Positions 56,955-64,000 of a DNA stretch of 64,000 bases are shown in pieces. The stretch covers positions 35,459,608 through 35,523,607 of the forward strand of contig OX442314.1 in the NCBI GenBank assembly GCA_949358305.1. Reading direction: 5' to 3'. The translations under genes and the position numbers were made by a program. Under the pieces are notes generated by a model. That model was not told the origin of the DNA. It made no database searches and saw only the letters and a list, made by a program, of their open reading frames with translations. The stretch comes from Strigamia acuminata. Taxonomy: Eukaryota > Arthropoda > Chilopoda > Geophilomorpha > Linotaeniidae. Positions within the stretch are counted from its first letter, which is position 1. Every line of letters begins with the position of its first letter.

Positions 56955-57660
56955 GTTTCTACGACTCAGCAGTCGCCAGTAGCAATAGCCTCCAGCAGTG
57001 GCACCCAACGGCAAATCGCGTAAGGGCGAATTTCCAATACCAGCGACAGGAAATGGGAGCGGAAATTGCCAGACAAGTAGTTAAAGAACTTAAACCACAG
57101 TTAAGAGCAAGAGGAGAAGAGTCACCAGAAGGCCAGGTAGCGGACGGACACATGTGCATTGCAAAAGTTATTTATATTTATATTTATATTTATACAATTT
57201 ATTACTTTCTTTCTAGATTCGACGCATGGATGCCTGTGTCAACCAACGGAGGGAAGGAGGGAAGACCTCAGGAACTACTCCACTGACTATATCTACGACC
57301 TATGTAGTGACGTCTGCTGCGACCGGGCAGATACTATACAACGTTTTTGCCAACTCGTCATTAATACGTATTTAACTGTCTCGATCCTTTCGGAATTATT
57401 CAAGTAAGTACAAGTATATACAGTAACTGATTTCAAATTCTATTTTTGTTAAACTATCGATTATTTTTTTAGGTGGCGAAATTCGACTTATTACTACACG
57501 CAAACGAAATATTTAGACATAAGAGCTTTCGTTAATGCAATGAATGACCAATATGCCTATTCTGGGTATTCTGGGGACCCTCTTTTGATTCTTTCAGAAA
57601 ACGAATTAGGCATTTATTTGGTGCGGATGCAGTAAATACTTAAGTGACACAACACTTAGA
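56955..57660 (+). other. Possible three-exon repeat-borne gene
   Basis: Begins in the ACTCAGCAG block. Exon-like segments: to 57136 (MGAEIARQVVKELKPQLRAR, donor CCAG|GTAGCG), 57217 to about 57402 after TTTCTAG (YIYDLCSDVCCDRADTIQRF in one frame, donor AA|GTAAGT), and 57473-57635 after TTTTTAG (WRNSTYYYTQTKYLDIRAF ... GIYLVRMQ, stop). The last two join in frame in phase 2. The first join is ambiguous because the frame that fits phase 0 ends early. No domain recognised. Confidence 0.3.
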
Positions 57661-57799
57661 TAACGCAATCACAAACATAAGCTATCTACCATATTAGTTA
57701 GTAATGAGTGTTTTTAAAGTTATTTGTTTTAGCTATAAACTTGACAAGACCCACTTAAAAATTGAAATACCCTAAATATTTATAGATAACATAATATAT

Positions 57800-58110
57800 G
57801 AAATGCAGTCTTACAGTTGTCTAATATCGATTAAATTTCATTTCTGGCAATTGCTACACTCATGCAGGCTTACAATACCAAATATTACGCATGAAACTTC
57901 GTTCTGGTTTACGCTACTCTCATTTAATGGAATGCATCTTAAAGAACCCAAATCATTGTGTAAAATTAAGACACAAAATCCATAAAAAGTGAGACAAGAG
58001 TTATCAAATTATCAAAAAAAATGGAGAGAACGGAAAAGATAGAACATGATCTCAGTAGTTTCAAGAATTGGAACAAAAATAAGAATCCAAATTCCATGAA
58101 ATTCCAAAAT
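57800..58110. repeat. Dispersed repeat, further copy of the 51.4-51.7 kb segment
   Basis: Shares CATGCAGGCTTACAATACCA, GACACAAAAT..CATAAAAAGT and TTTCAAGAATTGGAACAAAA with 51430-51690. It includes an out-of-place AATGCAGTCTTACA motif also seen near 3640 and 34920. Confidence 0.8.
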
Positions 58111-58123
58111 AGAAAGTTGGATA

Positions 58124-58375
58124 GCATTATCGGGCCACCCGGTGCAACTTGTAACTGTAAGAAGGATAAACTTAATATGTAAATCAATTGCTGAACCAGT
58201 GGCAAAAAAGTACAAACAAAGTTTTCAGATCAGACAAGAACGTAGAAGAATTCAACAAATTCCGCAAAATTTCAATTTAGCTTTCCATCAGGTTTAGGAA
58301 TTTAGGACGGGTGCCCGAAGGAGCTCTTACTCGGCCAAAGCACAAAGTAATTCTGCCCCACGTATTTTACTCGCA
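58124..58375. repeat. Dispersed repeat R2, copy 2
   Basis: Begins TATCGGGCCACCCGGTGCAA and is almost identical to the right part of copy 3 at 60340-60590, up to TTCTGCCCCACG. Confidence 0.88.
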
Positions 58376-59052
58376 ATACTCTAATTTAGGAAAGTTTGTT
58401 ACCATCTAACTTATTAAAAGTGAGTTAACATCAAAAATAAAAGAAGCATACAACTTGTATGTGATGAACAAGCACTACCTGAAATACCTGAAATACCTGG
58501 CACGGTTAAAGAACCGGAAGGTATTCAATTTAGCTACAAAAGTGGAATTTGTTTGTATCATCACTAATTTACTAACACTGTTTTTCAAATATTAGTTACA
58601 TGTTTGTTCAGTAGATGTTGAGATTTTTTTATCGTTTATTTTAACTTATATTTGTTTTTATTTTTTGCACCTTATTGTTTTCCACCTTTTTATTTAACTT
58701 TCTGGGGACTTGGAATGGACTGAAACAAATTAGTTTTGTAAATTGTATATTTTCAGATAAAAATGCTTGGACATTTAGGATATTTCGTAAAGCTTTTAAC
58801 TCCCGAAGGTGATACCACAGCAATCACCACCAACATCATTGTGTCAAATTAAGACACAAAATGCATAAAAACTGAAACAGAAACTCGCACCAGCAGAAGA
58901 TAATTTCGAGCGCGAACAAGCTGACAACTAAGTCATTAAGACGAGCATTAATCTAACTCAGATTAGGAGAGCTGAAAATAGGGATAAAGAGGGGTCAAAA
59001 ATGGAAAAGAAATTTATCATTTTCAACAGAATGTTGTTTTTTTTTTTTTTTT
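58376..59052. other. No supported gene
   Basis: AT-rich DNA with a repeated AAATACCTG motif near 58480 and a short segment (58830-58875) related to the 57.9-kb repeat. Confidence 0.45.
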
Positions 59053-59170
59053 TAGTCATTTGTGTTGTAGCGGGGTTTCTTGAACAGAACAGGTGTATTG
59101 AAATTGTTGAAATTGAATAGTACTCCGTCATCATTAATATCTAAAAGCGTGACAGTTCCCTCGACCAAGA
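59053..59170 (-). other. Terminal-exon-like stretch with poly(A) at its stop
   Basis: After an acceptor (CATCTTCCAG) the minus strand encodes VEGTVTLLDINDDGVLFNF and then NTPVLFKKPRYNTND with a stop. The TAA merges into a run of 18 A (T at 59037-59054 on the plus strand). The run directly at the stop suggests a reverse-transcribed or internally primed copy. No family recognised. Confidence 0.35.
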
Positions 59171-59243
59171 CTGGAAGATGCAAACAAAGCGATGTAGATC
59201 AAAATCATATTTTAAGAAATTTCGGAAGGAAAAAACAGATTAC

Positions 59244-59458
59244 TTCACTTTAGCGACTCTGTATCAGCGACGCCGTTTTTAAGATGCTTAGATGCAGTTA
59301 GTTTAGGTTAGTTTAGGTTAGTATAGGTTAGTTTAGATTTGTATAGGTTAGTATATATTAGTATAGGTTAGTTTATATTAGTAGAGGTTAGTTTAGGTTA
59401 GGTTAAATTAAGTTGAAAACCAGCGTCGCTAAAACGAGCGTCACTAAAGTGAATCAGA
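59244..59458. mobile_element. MITE-like unit with a TTAGG-type core
   Basis: Inverted ends CTTCACTTTAGCGAC / GTCACTAAAGTGAAT. The interior (59297-59405) is a degenerate array of GTTAGTTTAG and GTTAGTATAG units grading into TTAGGTTAG. Confidence 0.6.
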
Positions 59459-59555
59459 GATAAAATCTTCCGTTTATCACTCTGGTCAGGTCGGAATCTA
59501 AACACAAATGGTATGCGAAACCAATATTCATTTACGAGTACGTTTTATTTTCCAG

Positions 59556-59665
59556 ACGATGTGCCGATGAATGGCAAACTCTGTCCGACCCCATCAAGGA
59601 TGTAACGATACGCGCTGGAGGAAATATGCAAAAGTTTTGGTGCCAACTCCGAGACGCAAAGTGAC
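59556..59665 (+). other. Terminal-exon-like stretch, unrecognised
   Basis: Acceptor TTATTTTCCAG followed by a frame encoding CADEWQTLSDPIKDVTIRAG and FWCQLRDAK, then TGA and, about 20 bp on, AATAAA. It looks like a genuine last exon, but no upstream exon was found on this strand. Confidence 0.3.
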
Positions 59666-59839
59666 AGAATTCACGACAAAATAAATACTACAACAAAATA
59701 TCGCTAATTTTAGCGAAAAACATTTTAAAAATTTTTTTTTTACTTTTTAAGTATTAAGTTTTTTATCATTTCTACTCTGCTCTGCTCTTTGTACTAGTTT
59801 CAATTTTTTCCATCATTTTTTCCATTTTTTTTTTAGCCT

Positions 59840-60150
59840 TTACATCACCAATTAGAAGACTGGTCGGGAAAAATGGGATGCATATTTAAATCCCTGAATG
59901 AGGAGTCCAGGTGGAATCGAACATGTGTGAAGAACAGATCTGAAGAAAGAATGCTGACAGTATCGTGAATGAATACGAGGCATAAGCATAAGCATAAGCA
60001 AAAATAGCGCCGACCCAGGCAATTTTTAAAAATCAGTATCCAACATGGAAAACCAAATCGGCCGACCAAGGAAAAATTGTTGCCAAGCACATATCCAAAT
60101 ATAACATCAGCGAAGATGCTGAAATATTTGCAGACCGAATTAAGAAGTTA
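59840..60150. other. Repeat-derived stretch
   Basis: Precedes R2 copy 3. One plus-strand frame (KIVAKHISKYNISEDAEIF) is open and may be coding sequence of the same element. Confidence 0.3.
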
Positions 60151-60590
60151 ATTGGTACATCTACAATAGATATCGTAATGCGCACGAGAGAGATTTGCAA
60201 GACGTAATGGAAAGATTCAAATTTAATCTCCAGCGGATTACACGATTTCTTAATAACTTGTTTATTAAACAACCATGTCAACAACAGATGATTATAATAT
60301 ATATTTCATGGAAACAGTGAGCATTTTTTTAGACACTGTATTATCGGGCCACCCGGTGCAACTTGTAACTGTAAGAACAATAAACTTAATATGTAAATCA
60401 ATTGCTGAACCAGTGGCAAAAAAGTACAAACAAAGTTTTCAGATCAGACAAGAACGTAGAAGAATTCAACAAATTCCGCAAAATTTCAATTTAGCTTTCC
60501 ATCAGGTTTAGGAATTTAGGACGGCTGCCCGAAGGAGCTCTTACTCGGCCAAAGCACAAAGTAATTCTGCCCCACGCAAAGGTGTTCAGG
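60151..60590 (+). repeat. Dispersed repeat R2, copy 3 (longest), with small ORF
   Basis: Contains all R2 blocks in one piece. An ATG-initiated frame at 60275-60511 encodes 78 aa (HPVQLVTVRTINLICKSIAE, KQSFQIRQERRRIQQIPQNF) and is conserved in sequence, though not in start, in copies 1 and 2. The upstream part encodes YIYNRYRNAHERDLQDVMER in another frame. No family recognised. Confidence 0.6.
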
Positions 60591-61639
60591 GAAAATTTGA
60601 ATAAAATTTAGTTGTACAAGCAACCACGATGGAATAAATAAAAACCAAAAAACTGAGTCCAGTCCCAAAATACCAACAACACTAAGGGTGACCAGATGGA
60701 TTTTACAGATCGGTTCTACAACCCCAAATAAATTTCAAAGAAAAGAAACTCAAACATTAAACTTAACCCTATTTGGAACGTTTGAAGAAAATAATCCAAT
60801 GAAATTATTGCAACCATAAAACCGTTCCTAAAATATTTTTCTATATTAATACATTAATGAATAGTAATTAATTAAATACTGAACCGATGGAATGTTAACA
60901 TAACCAACAGAAAACCAAATAAATAATTTTGCAATCGAAACAGAAAAGGCAAACATAGAAAATGGAACACGAAAAAAAAAAAACATTAAACTCCATGACA
61001 AGCTAATATTAACTATAATTAAATCATCGGATTAAAATCCAACCTTAGTTCCATGGTTGTACAAAAATAAAATTCTTCATCAACAGATCAAAACCGAATA
61101 GAAATTGTGAAAATGCAGAAAACCGAGAGAAAACGACCGAACGACATGAAAACGACAAGCGAAATGAAATGAAGAACATAAACACGTAACTGTTGCTATG
61201 ACGACGGAAAAGATTCATTATTGGTTAGAATCAACGTCATACTCCTCGGATAGTTAATAACAATTGTTCAATAATTCCCCCTGCATGGAAATTGTTAGGT
61301 TTAGCAAATTTAGCACTTGTTGTCATTTTCGAGCTTCATTATTTTAAAAGAAAACCTGTCAACCGGAGAGGAGACACCTGTGTCCCGACCCTCGTCCACC
61401 TGGATTGACAACACAAGTTATTTATTTGTTTCTATTTACAAATCAATGTAATTAATTAGCAATAAATTAATTGCATTAATATTGTTAATTCCATGAACAT
61501 GAGTAATAAATAAAGTCTAATTTAAATGCAGAAGCAATACTTTGAAATGTATATATATATTTTTTTAAATTTTATTAATTTAGAAAATTCGATTCAATTA
61601 AAAATGTAGCAAAAATGTGAAAATTAAATAAAACAGAAT
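60591..61639. repeat. Dispersed repeat, copy C, and Cul5 3' flank
   Basis: 60990-61270 is a third, shorter copy of the repeat at 35300-35600 and 52290-52530 (CTGTTGCTATGACGACGGAA). From about 61280 to 61639 no gene is seen. An AATAAA on the minus strand near 61570 could be the polyadenylation signal of the Cullin copy. Confidence 0.65.
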
Positions 61640-63290
61640 TTAAGCAATGTACAATAATGTGTTGAAATCGGACTCATCTCTCTTCAAGTAATTATTTTCG
61701 ATGCACCATTCGACTTGCTCCTTGATCATCCTCTTGGTGGGCACAAACATGTTTTTCAACAATACCACCAACTCCATCTGCAACTGATCGCTCGCAATAG
61801 TCTTCCTCGTCTTCGCAACACGGACCAGCGCTTCTTGCACCCTCAGCTCCCTCAATTGCACGATCTCTTCGTTCTCAGCCTCTCTACTCTCCATCGAAAG
61901 CTGCAACCGCCCGATCAGGTTCACTTTACCCCGTTTCTGCTCTTTCCCGTTCCAAAGCGAACTCGTCGTTTATCCAAAACTGCGACTCTCGATTGAAACC
62001 CGACGACGACTTCACTTCCGGGTCACACAACACAACGTTCCGTTTCAAACTCGTCGTCGTCGCAACCAAGGACCACATGGTTTTCTGCAGTTGATCCTCG
62101 GGCAGCTCGGTCGCCAATCGCAGATCCTCGAACGAAATTCGGTTGTTCGGACGCTCGTTCCACGCAAACAGCACCGCCATTTGAAACGTCGTCACGTCCA
62201 GGTCAAACTTCCCCACCGCGTTCAGGAAAGTTATCGTCGCAGTCGACAATTGATGGTCCCAAGTCAATTTCCTTCCACTGAACTTGGAAGTGTAAAATTT
62301 CTCCATCTCGCACACGTAATCCTCCAATTCGAGCGGCAGCGTCACGGCCATCTTGTTTTCCGGTCGCGACAAAGCGGTGGCCGTGAAAATCTTGACGTTG
62401 ATCGAGTCTCTGATTTTCGGATTCGCTTCTCTCAAGTCGTGATTGAAATCGACGCTAACTTGAATGTCGTTGAACATCTTCGAAACCCTGGAGACGTATT
62501 CGGCCGGCATCCCGATGTCTTTCAACCACCCGATCATCTCTCCCTCCTTGTCCAGATCGGCCGACGTGTCCAAGAGCAAACGCCGCGTCAAATGCGACTT
62601 GTAATAGATCATGAAAACGTCGACGTTCGATACGTACTTGAGCAGCAGAACGGCGTCTTTCAACTTGCGGTCGACGTCCGCCGAAGTGAGTTTCTTGCTC
62701 ATTGGCGACTTCCGTAACAACAATTCGCAGTAGTTGGCCAACAACTCGGGGCATTTCGACTCGGCCGAAGTTTTGTTTCTCACCCGCAGTTCCAATTTAA
62801 AGATGGTCATGTCGTTGACGATTATTCTGAACGCTCTGTCCCTCGAAGAAAGGAATCGCGCGTCGTTTTCGAAAGCCGCCTCGATCAATTCGCCGAACCG
62901 GTTGAACAGCTCGATGAGTCGTTGCACGTACTTGTCGGAATTGTCGACGACCGTTTCGGCCGCGACCAACAAGTCCGCTAAACACGTGTCCACGGTGAAC
63001 TTTTCCAGTTCCTTCAACATTGCCGCGATGCCGTCGGTCGTGCGATGCATCAAGTGAACAATCCGCTGCAGATTCTCGATGTCGTTCCGCTCGATCATCG
63101 ACACGAATTCGGATAAAATCGTCTCCTGGACGGGCACCACCAACAGATTGGCGCACACTTTCGTCAGCGAAGTTTTCGAATTCCAATCGGACTTCAAATA
63201 TTTGTTCGCGCGCGTCAATTCTTCCTTGAATCTCCGATCCGCATATTTCATGTAATCCACGACTCCGCTGGCTATTTTTTTTTTTTTTTT
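61640..63290 (-). pseudogene. Cul5: Cullin-5, intronless 5'-truncated copy
   Basis: Cullin-5 is the scaffold of CRL5 ubiquitin ligases, binding SOCS-box/Elongin adaptors and Rbx2. The minus strand encodes about 550 residues from YMKYADRRFKEE to the C-terminus without an intron: PELLANYCELLLRKSPMSKK, VFMIYYKSHLTRRLLLD, FQMAVLFAWNERP, and the winged-helix end with VRVAKTRKTI (NEDD8-acceptor lysine region) and the final YIA. The first 220-230 residues are missing. One frameshift between FALE and KRGKVNLIGR (about 61935) splits the frame. The 5' edge is an A-rich tract. Retrocopy is the best reading; an assembly error cannot be excluded. Confidence 0.85.
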
Positions 63291-63400
63291 TTTTTGTTTT
63301 GAGACGCCCTGTATTATTGGGCCACTTGGAGAACACATGAAGAGTTTGACTAGAACCAAGGGCAATTCAAAGAATGCCAAGAAAGTTTAATTTCTGCTTT
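63291..63400. other. Junction at the Cullin copy's 5' edge
   Basis: A run of about 22 T (plus strand) at 63274-63295 is followed by GAGACGCCCTGTATTATTGG and GCCACTTGG, resembling the ends of DNA elements (compare GGGCCACCCGG at 58130 and 60345). It marks where the gene copy meets repeat DNA. Confidence 0.4.
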
Positions 63401-63411
63401 ATGTAGAAAAA

Positions 63412-64000
63412 GTGATGGTCGAATTTAAACATCAAATTAAAGGTAACATTAAAGGACACATTGAAATGCAGCTCAATGCACTACATCGCGACCCAAAGGT
63501 GCTCAATCTTTTCTTCAGCCCCCTGCAGTCCAAAGCTTGGATAAAGGAGATTGAGAGTTATTGTGATCAGGTGCGCACACTGGCGTACGGTACAATGAAC
63601 CCTCCCCCGGCCCCTTCATGCACAGACCCAGACCCCGATGAAGATGTGAGATTTCTGGGCCAATTCCCGAGCACACGGTCCCCTCGCTGTTATGTATTGC
63701 CTACGAATAATAAAGATGATTTCCTGTGGATTATTGACTCTTGGACTAGACCCATAAATATATGTCATTGTTCAATAATAATTTTGGAGGTAAAGATATG
63801 CCAAATTGTGAAGTTTCCGTTATTCCCAAGAAGAGCCTATTTGCCAACCATTAAAGACAACATTTCACTTGCAATTAAAAAATTTTAGCTCAAAAAATTA
63901 CATTGACGCTCGCTTGAGCTTTTTGAGGGCAGTAGCACTCATCCAACAGACAATTGGACATCGTGCAATCAAGCTTCAATCGTTACTTCATCACCAACTA
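63412..64000 (+). pseudogene. Unclassified element ORF, copy 2 (runs off the window)
   Basis: An open frame of 158 codons: a basic N-terminus, SPLQSKAWIKEIESYCDQVR, PPPAPSC with DPDPDEDVRFLGQF, then KDDFLWIIDSWTRPIN, after which a frameshift relative to copy 1 at 55050 breaks the end. Sequence to 64000 keeps matching 55150-55290. Unlike copy 1 the two blocks are not separated by an insertion. Function unknown. Confidence 0.5.

Noticed and set aside
62091-62717. 208-codon plus-strand ORF
   Set aside because: Antisense of the Cullin-5 copy with no protein similarity.

Overview
The window is nuclear DNA of an animal, most likely an arthropod. It is AT-rich, its genes are split into short exons with GT-AG introns, and it carries a VEGFR/PDGFR-type receptor (Pvr-like), a netrin, a Cullin-5 copy, Tc1, Harbinger-like, Copia, Gypsy and BEL/Pao remnants, and several short TTAGG-type arrays (TTAGG is the usual arthropod telomere unit). 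The species cannot be named from the sequence.

Layout. 1-5.5 kb: AT-rich non-coding DNA with a 17-bp GC-rich tandem array, decayed Gypsy and LINE fragments and a 20-bp array. 5.5-27.0 kb (minus): a complete receptor tyrosine kinase gene of 19 coding exons, with a signal-peptide exon 9.8 kb upstream of the rest. Every splice phase was checked by hand and gives an open frame of 1397 codons. Two homologous, phase-matched versions of the exon for the second half of Ig domain 2 lie side by side, which points to mutually exclusive splicing in the ligand-binding region. The intron beside them holds a nest of inverted-repeat elements, one of which carries a broken copy of part of the host gene CPSF2. 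27-36 kb: promoter side of the receptor gene, then a Copia remnant interrupted by a Harbinger-like element that is itself interrupted, and then Gypsy remains with a tRNA-Ser-type primer site. 37.0-42.6 kb (plus): a complete netrin gene in seven exons (593 aa). 43.6-47 kb: two defective Tc1-type elements. 47-61 kb: decayed retroelement and unclassified repeat families, several in multiple copies and some with intron-like gaps. 61.6-63.3 kb (minus): an intronless, 5'-truncated, frameshifted Cullin-5 copy. 63.4-64 kb: another copy of the unclassified gag-like repeat.

The two intact host genes both act in signalling and guidance: a growth-factor receptor with several candidate PI3K and Grb2 docking tyrosines, and a secreted guidance ligand. 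Nothing shows that they are co-regulated. The most interesting items are the alternative receptor exons, the CPSF2-carrying inverted-repeat element, the Copia/Harbinger/third-element nesting with readable target duplications, and the unclassified repeat family between 47 and 64 kb.
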